A stretch of DNA of 64,000 bases from Gammaproteobacteria bacterium. Its GTDB lineage: Bacteria > Pseudomonadota > Gammaproteobacteria > Chromatiales > Chromatiaceae. The stretch is taken from contig JAJRUY010000320.1 in assembly GCA_024277555.1 (NCBI GenBank), forward strand, positions 1 through 64,000, read 5' to 3'. This document shows, piece after piece, positions 8,440 through 16,779 of the stretch. How positions within the stretch are numbered: position 1 is the stretch's first letter; each line of letters starts with the position of its first letter. Position numbers and translations under genes: made by a program. A model generated the notes under the pieces. That model saw only the letters and a list, made by a program, of their open reading frames with translations, searched no databases and was not told where the DNA came from.

Positions 8440-9827
8440 TTGGAGATCCCCTGCAACTGGCCTAACTCGAAATCAGACACCGGTTGAAAGTCCGGATTGT
8501 CACGGTCATAGACCAGTGCGCCGTCGATAAATACTTGTCCGGCCTGGGCGTAGACACTGAATGGATTGCTGTTCCAGATCACCACATCAGCCATTTTCCC
8601 GGCCGCCAGTGAGCCGGTCATATCATCAATTCCGAGCGCTTTGGCGGCGTTGCTGGTGAGCCAGCGGATGGCTCGTTCCGGGGGGATATCCATGCCTGCG
8701 AGTTTGCCACGCGTCATCGCCTTGGCAGCCTCCTGATTCAGCCGTTGAATACCCTCTGAGGAATCCGAATGGACGATGGCACAGCTGCCTTCCGGCCTGT
8801 CAACGATGGCAATGTTCTCCTGAATGCCGTCATAGGCTTCCATTTTAAAGCCCCACCAGTCGGCCCACAGCGCACCGCAAACGTTATTTTCTGCCAGTTT
8901 GTCGGCGATTTTGTAGGCCTCAACACCGTGGTGGAAAGCCGTGACCTTGTAACCAAATTCATCGGCCATATCCAGGATGGTCATCATTTCATCGGCACGA
9001 TAGCAATGCATATGCACGAGGATTTCACCCTTGAGTACACCCGCCAGTGTTTCCAGTTTCAAGTCACGCTTTGGGGCTTTGGGTTCAGCTTTGGCATCGT
9101 CCCCACTGTTAGTTTTGCGGTTGGCTACTTGTTTGTCATAGGCCGTCCAGTCATCGATATATCTTTGTGCGGCAATCCATTGTGCCCGGTAGGTAGCCAT
9201 GTTGCCCATGCGGGTGCTGGGCATTTGTTTGCGGTCACCATAAACACGCTTGGGGTTTTCCCCGCAGGCCATCTTCATGCCATACGGAGCGCCGGGGAAC
9301 TTCATGCTCTGGTAAGTGTTGCCATAGACATTTTTTAAGGTCACACCACGGCCGCCGATCAGGTTACCGGAGCCAGGTAGTACCTGTAACGACGTGATGC
9401 CTCCAGCCAGCGCGCGCGAGAATCCGGGATCCTGCGGCCAGATGCTGTGCTCGGCCCACACATTCGGCGTTGCCGGGTTGGTCATCTCGTTGCCGTCAGA
9501 ATGTGCCTTCACGCCAGGACTGGCATAGACGCCAAGGTGAGAGTGCACATCGATCAGGCCCGGTGTCACCCATTTGCCGCTGGCATCAATGGTCGTAACA
9601 TCTTGCGGAACATCACCTTTGCCAACAAAAGTGATTTTTCCGTCAGCCATCAGCAGGCTGGCGTCATCCAGCCGTTCCCCGGTACCCGTCAGGATGGTTG
9701 CATGGGTGATCAGTGTGGCCGTTGATGGCTGCGGACTATAGGTTGATGGATAGGCTTCGGCCAATGCAGTGCCTGCGGGCAGGGAAAACAGCAATGGCAG
9801 CAAGCTCAAAATAGATTTCAGGCGCAT
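8436..9827 (-). CDS. Exported amidohydrolase (imidazolonepropionase-like), intact metal site
   Basis: This amidohydrolase of about 463 residues has a signal peptide (SLLPLLFSLPAGTALAEA). Metal ligands are visible: HSH at 95-97 after TPGLIDV, histidines in LVHMHCYRADE and FHHGVEAY, and aspartate in VHSDSSE. The C-terminal SNAAKALGIDDMTGSLAAGKMADVV is the usual closing segment. I chose ATG 9827 over the frame's earlier start because an AAGGAG ribosome site lies five bases before it. The family cleaves cyclic amides or dipeptide-like C-N bonds, and the substrate is unknown. It is co-translated with the ligand-less paralogue downstream. Confidence 0.92.
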   Translation of the reverse strand: MRLKSILSLLPLLFSLPAGTALAEAYPSTYSPQPSTATLITHATILTGTGERLDDASLLMADGKITFVGKGDVPQDVTTIDASGKWVTPGLIDVHSHLGVYASPGVKAHSDGNEMTNPATPNVWAEHSIWPQDPGFSRALAGGITSLQVLPGSGNLIGGRGVTLKNVYGNTYQSMKFPGAPYGMKMACGENPKRVYGDRKQMPSTRMGNMATYRAQWIAAQRYIDDWTAYDKQVANRKTNSGDDAKAEPKAPKRDLKLETLAGVLKGEILVHMHCYRADEMMTILDMADEFGYKVTAFHHGVEAYKIADKLAENNVCGALWADWWGFKMEAYDGIQENIAIVDRPEGSCAIVHSDSSEGIQRLNQEAAKAMTRGKLAGMDIPPERAIRWLTSNAAKALGIDDMTGSLAAGKMADVVIWNSNPFSVYAQAGQVFIDGALVYDRDNPDFQPVSDFELGQLQGISK

Positions 9828-9971
9828 GAAAACTCCTTGAGAATGGCGCAAAGATCAGCATGTTACCAAGGAATCATGCTGAATTCCTACGTGTAATTTT
9901 CTTGCATCTTTATTCATCTGCATATCACAGTGGTGCCATCAGCATGCAGATGCCGGTATTATCCGCAGGCA

Positions 9972-10694
9972 ATGACTGACGATATCGCAATTCCTGCCAA
10001 CATTGCTGCCATGGCAGATGACCTGCTGCGCTGGATAGAATCCAGCCTCACATCCGGTGAAAATATCCTTGCGACTTCCAACCAGGGTACAGTCCTGTTG
10101 TTTGAAACTGACGGGCTGAAACTGGTGGTCAAATCAGCCATGGGCCGCGGGGCCATCCGCAGGGCTCGCCAGGCAACCCTCGAAAGAGAGTACTCAGCCT
10201 ATCAGCGACTCCAGGGCGTGACCGGCGTGCCTGCCTGTTATGGCATGTTGGCGCATAAATACCTGCTGATGGATTTTGTTGATGGCGTGCCTTACCGCGA
10301 AGCAATCTGGCTGGAGGATGGGCGGCCGGGAACCAGTCAAGAGGCTGGCCCGGGCCATCGTGACCAGTGGTTTGCTGAACTGTTGAACATCATTCAGGCT
10401 TTTCATGCACGTGGTGTAAGCCACGGCGACCTCAAATCCAAATCGAACCTGATTGCCGGGCATGACGGTAAGCCGTACGTAATCGATTTTGGCACTACAT
10501 TTGTTTACAAGACCGGCTTCCACCCGCTTAACAACATGCTGTTTGAATACAGCAAACGACTCGATATCAATGCCTGGGTCAAGCACAAATACCATGGCCG
10601 TTATAAAGATGCATCCGAAGAGGACCTGAAGTTACTGAACTACTCCAAGCTGGAGTACGTCATCAGGAAATTGCGTGGCCGGCCGATGCACTGA
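9972..10694 (+). CDS. Small protein-kinase-fold protein (LPS-kinase/RIO-like)
   Basis: This cytoplasmic protein of about 240 residues has kinase-fold signatures. A lysine in LVVKSAMG (about 54) is a candidate ATP-binding residue. The catalytic-loop motif is HGDLKSKSN (151-159), and a DFGT (172-175) corresponds to DFG. The HGDLKxxN form with a short C-lobe is typical of bacterial RIO/Kdo-kinase-like or aminoglycoside-phosphotransferase-like kinases rather than Ser/Thr receptor kinases. Substrate unknown. The start ATG 9972 lies well inside a frame that is open upstream. It is divergent from the amidohydrolase pair and followed by a noncoding repeat region. Confidence 0.8.
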   Translation: MTDDIAIPANIAAMADDLLRWIESSLTSGENILATSNQGTVLLFETDGLKLVVKSAMGRGAIRRARQATLEREYSAYQRLQGVTGVPACYGMLAHKYLLMDFVDGVPYREAIWLEDGRPGTSQEAGPGHRDQWFAELLNIIQAFHARGVSHGDLKSKSNLIAGHDGKPYVIDFGTTFVYKTGFHPLNNMLFEYSKRLDINAWVKHKYHGRYKDASEEDLKLLNYSKLEYVIRKLRGRPMH

Positions 10695-10790
10695 TGTGGG
10701 GAAGGGCTGCTTCGGCAGTTGTTATTCAGTATCTGCTCAGGCCGGTTCCCGGGCTTGGCAACTCCGAACCGCGGCGCCACGGGGGGTCGC

Positions 10791-11159
10791 CCTCTGAGAC
10801 ACGCTGTGAATACGTCCCTGTAGGCTCGGAAAAAACATGGCCCAGGCCAGCCTCTCGACCAGTTCACTGGTCTCACCTCCTCCCTGTTTTTTACGGTCTC
10901 AGAGCGCAACCCCCCCGTACCCCCGCTCAGTCTGGTGGGATCTTCGAGATTAGGTGTATCAGCATTCCCCGGACCCGAGCGGGGATATGGGGTACCACGC
11001 CCTGCGACCGTGGCCTGCAGGGAGCAGGCCCCGAGCGTACATGGACGTATTTACAGCGTGTCTCAGGGCGTGGTACCCCATGTCGCCGCGCATCGAAGCC
11101 GCGATAGCACGTGAGCTCAAATACCGGCCGAGAGGCTGGCCTGGGTCACGTATTCACGG
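10791..11159. repeat. Noncoding element of nested inverted repeats
   Basis: No credible gene lies between 10695 and 11159. Instead there are at least five inverted pairs: about 36 bp at 10794-10829 against 11031-11065 (imperfect); a perfect 17-bp pair at 10841-10857 and 11129-11145; a perfect 18-bp pair at 10987-11004 and 11064-11081; CCCCGCTC (10921-10928) with GAGCGGGG (10977-10984); and GGCCTGC/GCAGGCC (11012-11030) as a short hairpin. GTGAATACGT at 10807-10816 recurs inverted at 11148-11157. The look is of a dispersed palindromic repeat or several inserted copies of one. The right end reaches the oleD stop codon. Confidence 0.75.
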
Positions 11160-12164
11160 CTACCCGCTCCGGCGTGTTCCTGCCGCTATGCTGGTGGCAA
11201 GTATTTCCAGCCCGTCAGCAATACTAATCTCAGCCGCGTATCCGAAATCATTTTTTGCCGCCGAAATATTGTACCAATGGGCGGTGGAAAGGTGTTCCGC
11301 TGACCAGCGGGTTACAGGTGGTTCAGATTTTAGTCCGAGCAGTTTCCAGACGTTTTCAAAAATGGTGCCGGCGGCAATCGCAATGCCCGGTGAGATTGCC
11401 TTGATTTCCACATCAAGCCCTGCAGCTTTGAGCAAGCCACCGATAATCTCGCGTTGCGGCAGAGGCTCGTCATTGGAAATAAAATAGGTCTTGCCGCTCA
11501 CAGCTTTCGGGTCGGTAGCCAGTTTATCGAGTGCCAGCAGGTGAGCGCTGACGGCATTGTCGATGTATACCGTATCAATCAGTTTATCCGGCCCCGGAAG
11601 CCTGAGTTTGCCACTTTTGGCGCGCTCAACAAGGTGTGGCAGCAGGTGGTTGTCACCCGGGCCCCAGATCAGGTGGGGACGCAGTGAAACTGTGTGCAGT
11701 TCGGGCCCGTTGGCTGCCACAACCTGCTGCTCAGCTAGTGCCTTGGTGGCCGGGTAGGGTGAATTGAAGTGTGCCGGGTAAGGCAGGGATTCATCGCCCC
11801 CCTCGATATCGCCACCACCGTGCACAACGCTGGGAGATGATGTGAACACCAGCTTTTGGACACCGTTGTTGTGGCAGGCGGCAATAACATTGACGGTGCC
11901 GGTAACATTGGGCTGGTAGTAGTCATCATACGGCCCCCATATGCCGGCCTTCGCCGCGGTATGAATAACAGCATCGACGCCACTCATGGTGTGGCTCAGC
12001 AATTCCACATTGGTAACAGTGCCGCGAACTGTCTGGATACCCATTTCATCCAGCTCGTTGCTGCTGCCGCGTTGATAGGCAATAACTTCATCACCGCGTG
12101 CCTGCAGTTGCCTGCAAATCGCACTGCCCAGAAAGCCGCTGCCACCTGTTACAAGTATTTTCAT
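11160..12164 (-). CDS. oleD: OleD: NADPH-dependent 2-alkyl-3-oxoalkanoate reductase
   Basis: This extended short-chain dehydrogenase of 334 residues has the Rossmann motif GGSGFLG (7-13) and the catalytic YxxxK (Tyr137, Lys141, in SPYPATK). In the olefin pathway OleD reduces the beta-keto acid made by OleA to a beta-hydroxy acid. By sequence alone it could be called a 3-beta-hydroxysteroid dehydrogenase/isomerase-like protein. The assignment rests on the adjacent oleC, oleB and oleA in the canonical order. Its ATG overlaps the oleC stop by four bases. The repeat element begins immediately after its stop. Confidence 0.9.
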   Translation of the reverse strand: MKILVTGGSGFLGSAICRQLQARGDEVIAYQRGSSNELDEMGIQTVRGTVTNVELLSHTMSGVDAVIHTAAKAGIWGPYDDYYQPNVTGTVNVIAACHNNGVQKLVFTSSPSVVHGGGDIEGGDESLPYPAHFNSPYPATKALAEQQVVAANGPELHTVSLRPHLIWGPGDNHLLPHLVERAKSGKLRLPGPDKLIDTVYIDNAVSAHLLALDKLATDPKAVSGKTYFISNDEPLPQREIIGGLLKAAGLDVEIKAISPGIAIAAGTIFENVWKLLGLKSEPPVTRWSAEHLSTAHWYNISAAKNDFGYAAEISIADGLEILATSIAAGTRRSG

Positions 12165-13828
12165 GCCAGTTGTTTCTCAGCCCAGCGGGCCAGCTTTTCA
12201 CGCCCGATCTTGGCGTTGTGACGGATGTCCACCGGGAATGATTTGTGGAAAATAAGCTGTTGGATGGCGGTTGTTGCCGCGTGGTTGCGGGCGATCTGGA
12301 GCAGGTCTGTGCGTATCCGCTCACGCCGCTGGCGACTGGCTTTTACCAGCAGTTCTACGCACAATACAGGTTGCTGGCAGCCCGCCTCACCGAGACCCAC
12401 CACTGCGGTACGGAAGACCTCCGGGTGGGTGTTGAAAATGGCTTCGACCTGATCTGCGTACAACACTTGGTCGGCCATGCGAACCCGCTGTGAGGTCCGA
12501 CCGCAATACCACAAGTAGCCATGGGTATCGAAGTAACCGGCGTCACCCATGCGGTGCCAGACCAGGCCATCGGTATCGGTGATTTTTGCCAGTTGTGTTT
12601 TGTCGGGATGTTGCCAGTATGTGTCGGTGGTCGTCGGGCCGTGCACAACGATTTCACCGGTGATGCCGACCGGCAGTTCTACGCTGCCTTCAAAGGTTGC
12701 AACTTCGGTATCCGTAACTGGAATGATTCTGATTTTATTCGGTGCCACCGGCCGCCCCACACAGGTGCCTTCACCACTGGCAGTACGTTGTTCTACTTCC
12801 CGGTTCAATTCTGTGCCGGAAACGCTGGCGACCGGCAAACACTCCGTAGCGCCATAAGGAGTGAAGATTTCGGCGCCTGTCGGCAGGGCTGCTTGTAGCC
12901 GTCGCACAGTAGAAACCGGCATTGCTGCACCGGCAGAGATAACCCGGCGCACGGAGGGCAGGTGAATTTTTTCTGCTTCCATATACCGGCCCAACACGTT
13001 CAGCAAAGCCGGTGAGCCAAAAATGTTACTTACCGAAAAGCGCTCAATAGTTTGCACCAGCAACCTTGGATCTGCTTTGGCCGGTCGGGTGGGATCCATA
13101 AAGGGCACCACCGTGGTCATGCCCATGGCCGGATCAAATAGCGCAAAGGGTGGAAATGTTGGCAAGTCGACTTCGCCTTCACGGATGTCGAAAGCCGCTT
13201 GCAGCATTTCAACCTGGGCCACAAAGTGGCGGTGCCGGTAAACCACGCCCTTGGGAATGCCGGTACTGCCTGAAGTAAACAGTATGGCAGCGATTTCATC
13301 AGCTTGTGTTGCCGCCAGTGCCACAGCGGAGTTTTTTTGCCCGAGTTTGAGCAGTTGCCGCGTACTCAAGCCACCCCAGCCGAGCCGTGGGCCGGATGTA
13401 ACCAGCTTGACTTCGGGTACCCAGCCAAGCACCTTGCGCGCCACGTGGGCGCGGGTAACACCAATGAACGCTTCCGGGCTGGCTTCAGCCAGGCAGGTTT
13501 TTAATGGCCTGGTACCGATGCCAGGATCAATCAATACCGGAATCGCGCCGGCTTTGAACAGCGCAAAAAACAGCGCAAAAAAATCCAGCCCCGGGGTCAG
13601 CATCAGCGCTGTGCGCGTGCCGCGGCCGATACCGTACTCGATAAAGCCCCGCGCATATCCATCTGACAGTTCATTGAGGTCCGCATAGCTTATTGACGCA
13701 TATTGCAGTTGGCCACTGCGTTTTCCGGTAGGGTAGTGAAGGGCAATATTGCTACCTTGCCGGTCAGCCTGACTGACCAGTGCTGCAGCGATATTGCAGG
13801 ACTCAGGCTGCTGCAGTTCCAGCTTCAT
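12161..13828 (-). CDS. oleC: OleC: beta-lactone synthetase (AMP-ligase fold)
   Basis: This adenylate-forming enzyme of about 555 residues has the AMP-binding motif ILFTSGSTGIPKG (182-194). FTPYGATECLPVAS follows as the usual second adenylation block, and the hinge region GDAGYFDTHGYLWYCGRTSQRV comes later. In Ole systems OleC activates the 2-alkyl-3-hydroxy acid with ATP and closes it to a beta-lactone instead of forming a thioester. I start it at ATG 13828 (MKLELQQ). The frame is open further upstream, but that part lies inside oleB. The overlap with oleB is 26 bp, so translation is probably coupled. Confidence 0.93.
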   Translation of the reverse strand: MKLELQQPESCNIAAALVSQADRQGSNIALHYPTGKRSGQLQYASISYADLNELSDGYARGFIEYGIGRGTRTALMLTPGLDFFALFFALFKAGAIPVLIDPGIGTRPLKTCLAEASPEAFIGVTRAHVARKVLGWVPEVKLVTSGPRLGWGGLSTRQLLKLGQKNSAVALAATQADEIAAILFTSGSTGIPKGVVYRHRHFVAQVEMLQAAFDIREGEVDLPTFPPFALFDPAMGMTTVVPFMDPTRPAKADPRLLVQTIERFSVSNIFGSPALLNVLGRYMEAEKIHLPSVRRVISAGAAMPVSTVRRLQAALPTGAEIFTPYGATECLPVASVSGTELNREVEQRTASGEGTCVGRPVAPNKIRIIPVTDTEVATFEGSVELPVGITGEIVVHGPTTTDTYWQHPDKTQLAKITDTDGLVWHRMGDAGYFDTHGYLWYCGRTSQRVRMADQVLYADQVEAIFNTHPEVFRTAVVGLGEAGCQQPVLCVELLVKASRQRRERIRTDLLQIARNHAATTAIQQLIFHKSFPVDIRHNAKIGREKLARWAEKQLA

Positions 13829-14729
13829 TGGCGTCCAGAAAATCACTGATTGCCTGGCTTGCTGCCGGCCCGGCATCTTCCAGGATGTAGTGGCCACAAT
13901 CCGGGAAACTCAGAACCCTGGCCTGCGGCAGGATCTGTTGCCACTTGCGTAAGAAATGCAGGTCAAAGACAAAGTCTTTTTCACCCCATACCAACAGGCA
14001 GGGCTTGTCGATGAAGCCCGGCAGGAGCGCTTCAGTTGACGCCACGATGCCCCAGGCGCTATCTTCCGGTGACAGCGGAATATCCTGTACAAAGCGCAGG
14101 GTTGCAATGCGGTTGGCCCAGGAGTCATAGGGCCCGGTGTAATTTTTACGAACCTCTCTGCTGACCGGTTTCTTGAACGCTACACGGGCCGCAAGGGCTG
14201 AAAATGCGTTCATTCCCTGTACCAGCAATGCACCCAGCGCAGTGTTGCGCACCAGCCACAGGGCAGGGGGAAAATTCTTTTCTTTTGGCAAGGGGAATGC
14301 TGCTGTATTGGCCACCACCATGCTGGCGATTTGTTCCGGCCGTTCTGCGGCCCAGCCAAAACCAATCATACCGCCCCAGTCATGCACAACAAGGTGAATG
14401 GGTGCGCCGGGCTGGATATGCACCATCAGTGCGCCAAGGTCTGAAATACGCCGTGTGAGGGTGTAGGGGTAGCGACTGCTGGCGGGCTTGTCTGACAGGC
14501 CGCAACCAATATGGTCGGGCACGATACATCGAAAGCGGTCGCGCAGTGCCAGTACCAGGTTACGATAATAGAATGACCAGGTCGGGTTGCCGTGGACCAT
14601 CAGCACCACAGGTGCATCTTCCGGTCCTTCATCCAGAAAGTGCATACGCTCGCCGTCAATCTCCAGCCAGTTGGACTTAAATGGATAGAGTTTTTCTGAA
14701 GGTTTGAACACCCTGTGATTAATACTCAA
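13803..14729 (-). CDS. oleB: OleB: beta-lactone decarboxylase (alpha/beta hydrolase)
   Basis: This 308-residue protein of the haloalkane-dehalogenase branch of alpha/beta hydrolases has HGNPTW at 46-51, the nucleophile Asp117 in VVHDWGG and the catalytic histidine near 280 in DCGHYILED. In the Ole pathway it splits CO2 from the beta-lactone to leave a cis-olefin. The nucleophile is aspartate, as in OleB and dehalogenases, not serine. It sits 22 bp after oleA and overlaps oleC. An isolated member could be mistaken for a haloalkane dehalogenase, but the operon argues for OleB. Confidence 0.93.
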   Translation of the reverse strand: MSINHRVFKPSEKLYPFKSNWLEIDGERMHFLDEGPEDAPVVLMVHGNPTWSFYYRNLVLALRDRFRCIVPDHIGCGLSDKPASSRYPYTLTRRISDLGALMVHIQPGAPIHLVVHDWGGMIGFGWAAERPEQIASMVVANTAAFPLPKEKNFPPALWLVRNTALGALLVQGMNAFSALAARVAFKKPVSREVRKNYTGPYDSWANRIATLRFVQDIPLSPEDSAWGIVASTEALLPGFIDKPCLLVWGEKDFVFDLHFLRKWQQILPQARVLSFPDCGHYILEDAGPAASQAISDFLDANEAGTAAA

Positions 14730-14751
14730 TGAATAGGTTTGGACAGAAGCT

Positions 14752-15768
14752 TTACCAGACGATTTCCGCCATGGAACAATTCAGCCCGGAGCCGATGCCA
14801 AGCAAGGCGACACGGTCGCCTTGCTTGATTCTGCCCATTTCGACGGCCTTCGCCAATGCAATCGGTACAGCCGCGGGGCCAATATTGCCCAATTCCGGGT
14901 AGATGCGACAAATTTTCTCCGGATCCAGCCCCAGCAACTGCATAAGCGAATCGGTATGCGCCTTGCTGACCTGGTGAATAACAAATTGATCCAGTTCGTC
15001 CACGACCCAACCAAGCGCTTCGCGGGCGGCGCCGAAAGTTTTGGTCGCGAGTTTCAGGCCTTCTGTCAGTAGCACCCGGGTATCAGTGACCATTCTGTCC
15101 ATCTGGCCATAGCAGAGCTTGTTGAACTCCGTAGCAGCACGGGTCACGCTGCCAACGTAACTGTGGCCCTCGGGGGCCAGTTCACGTCGCGACATCACCA
15201 TTGCTGCTGAGCCGGAACCCAGGGTCAGAGAGGCAAATTCCGCACGAAATTGCACTTCTTCCACGCCGGGGTGCAACAGGCGTTCAATGGTGGCCTCGGT
15301 AATTGGCCGGCTTGATTCGCCATCGACGACCAGCGCGTATTCAATCTCTTCTCGTTCGATCATGCGTGCTGCGATGTCCATGCCGTTTAAAAAGGCCAGG
15401 CAGGCATTACCCACATCAAAATTGACACATTTCTCACCGAGGCCAAGGTTGCCATGTACCAGGCAAGCAGTAGAGGGCTCGAGGTAGTCACGGCAGACTG
15501 ATGTATTGATCAACACGCCGATTTTACTGCGGTCTATTCCAGCTTCTTCAATGGCTTTTTCTGCTGCCATGGTGGCTGATTCTGAGGGTTGGGTACCGTT
15601 GTCCCAGAACCGCCGGGCCTTGATCCCGGAAATTTCTTCCAGCAGGCCGGGCCGAATGCCCAGGCGTTCCATTGTTGGCCGCAAGCGTTCTCCGATTTCA
15701 GCAGAGGTAACCCTTACAGGCGCTTCGATAGCTGCAAGTGATTGAATAACAACATTTTTAAATTGCAT
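14752..15768 (-). CDS. oleA: OleA: acyl-CoA head-to-head condensing thiolase
   Basis: OleA joins two fatty acyl-CoA molecules by a non-decarboxylative Claisen condensation, the first step to long-chain olefins. The 338-residue product has a ketoacyl synthase III-like fold with the triad visible: Cys123 (VGNACLAF), His265 (VIHQVSKAH) and Asn295 (LGNIGPAA). A glutamate at 97 (YLEPST) fits the OleA-specific general base. The N-terminal MQFKNVVIQSLAA matches the family. It is the first gene of the minus-strand operon oleA-oleB-oleC-oleD. The upstream region carries palindromes. Confidence 0.94.
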   Translation of the reverse strand: MQFKNVVIQSLAAIEAPVRVTSAEIGERLRPTMERLGIRPGLLEEISGIKARRFWDNGTQPSESATMAAEKAIEEAGIDRSKIGVLINTSVCRDYLEPSTACLVHGNLGLGEKCVNFDVGNACLAFLNGMDIAARMIEREEIEYALVVDGESSRPITEATIERLLHPGVEEVQFRAEFASLTLGSGSAAMVMSRRELAPEGHSYVGSVTRAATEFNKLCYGQMDRMVTDTRVLLTEGLKLATKTFGAAREALGWVVDELDQFVIHQVSKAHTDSLMQLLGLDPEKICRIYPELGNIGPAAVPIALAKAVEMGRIKQGDRVALLGIGSGLNCSMAEIVW

Positions 15769-15795
15769 AGAAGTCCGGATGAGATAAGGGTGATC

Positions 15796-15839
15796 GCCTG
15801 GAATTCAGGCCTTGAATTTGCGAGGCTACATTGTAGCCT
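15796..15839. promoter_or_regulatory. Two palindromes upstream of oleA
   Basis: GCCTGGAATTCAGGC (15796-15810) is a 5-bp stem pair with a near-palindromic core. AGGCTACA (15823-15830) and TGTAGCCT (15832-15839) form a perfect 8-bp inverted repeat around one T. They lie 28-71 bp upstream of the oleA start, in the 189-bp divergent region shared with the phosphopantetheinyl transferase gene. The placement suits an operator or leader hairpins, but no cognate regulator is encoded next to it. Confidence 0.5.
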
Positions 15840-15957
15840 AAGCGGAGTTGTGAGGCTATAAGGTACCTGTCAGAACAAAATGTATTAGACTGATTCCATT
15901 GTTCAACAGGGGTGGTAGTTGCGGTACCCGTGCCGCAGCAGAAGACAGGATTATTGA

Positions 15958-16698
15958 GTGATAAAAGCAGGTCAAACAATCGGGCCGGATTCGTTCAGTC
16001 TACGTCAGCTTCCTCTGCGGCAACTTGACAAGCCACAGGGTGATTCCGTGCATTTGTGGCACCTGGATTTCAATCAACTTTCAAATCCGCTAAATCCGGT
16101 TGCTGGCGCGTATGCCAGGGATCTTTCTGTTGTGCAACAGCGCGCCATCAGACGTTTTTACTTACGCTTGTTGCTCGGTGCCTACCTGGGTTTGCCGGGC
16201 AAAGATATTCACATCACGCACAGGATCAAGGGCCGACCGGAACTGGATGTGGCCCAGTCACAAGGCGAACTGGATTTCAGTGTGGCCCGCAGCAGCGGGT
16301 GCTACCTGATAGGTATCAGCAGTGGGGCAGCTATCGGTGTTGACCTGGAAGTTGCCACCCGTCGTGCAGGCCGGCCGCTGGCACTGGCCCGGCGGTACTT
16401 CAGTAAACAGGAAACAGCCGCCTTGTCCTCACTTGATGGAGAGCTGTTGCACCAGGCGTTTGTACATACCTGGTCGTGCAAGGAAGCGCTGGTCAAGGCG
16501 AGTGGTGTGGGTATCGCCAACCAGTTGTGCCGGTTCAGCGTAGACACGAACCCGGCTAACCCACCGGGTGTACTGAGCATGCTGGATGATGATCCGGCAG
16601 AGTGGCGCATGATGATGGCCACGCCAGCTGAGGACGCGATCGCCGCAGTGGCAGTCAGGCAGCCAGGAATCCAGTTGGAATGTTTTCGCCTTGCCTGA
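15958..16698 (+). CDS. 4'-phosphopantetheinyl transferase (Sfp type)
   Basis: This enzyme transfers phosphopantetheine from CoA to a serine of carrier proteins. The 246-residue product has the magnesium-binding motif IGVDLE (126-131) and WSCKEALVKASG (172-183), the two Sfp/AcpT signatures. A preceding KGRPELDV segment matches the substrate-proximal motif. The usual FNLSHS-like motif is altered to FSVARS. Start is GTG 15958, with ACAGGA a few bases upstream. It is divergent from oleA. Ole proteins need no carrier protein, so its targets are probably encoded elsewhere. Confidence 0.9.
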   Translation: MIKAGQTIGPDSFSLRQLPLRQLDKPQGDSVHLWHLDFNQLSNPLNPVAGAYARDLSVVQQRAIRRFYLRLLLGAYLGLPGKDIHITHRIKGRPELDVAQSQGELDFSVARSSGCYLIGISSGAAIGVDLEVATRRAGRPLALARRYFSKQETAALSSLDGELLHQAFVHTWSCKEALVKASGVGIANQLCRFSVDTNPANPPGVLSMLDDDPAEWRMMMATPAEDAIAAVAVRQPGIQLECFRLA

Positions 16699-16779
16699 CT
16701 TAATTTGTCACCAACGTGCAGCAATGCCGGACGTTGTGAGATAAAATTGTGAATTCAGCCTGGCGATCACTGCTTACCC

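Noticed and set aside
10640..11487. Open frames on both strands through the oleD-downstream region
   Set aside because: They run through nested inverted repeats, share DVFTACLRG-like peptides because of the repeat, and extend into oleD antisense. No ribosome site or family pattern.
14752..15768. OleA as an ordinary FabH
   Set aside because: The full oleB-oleC-oleD set follows in order and Glu97 fits OleA, which outweighs the shared ketoacyl synthase III fold.
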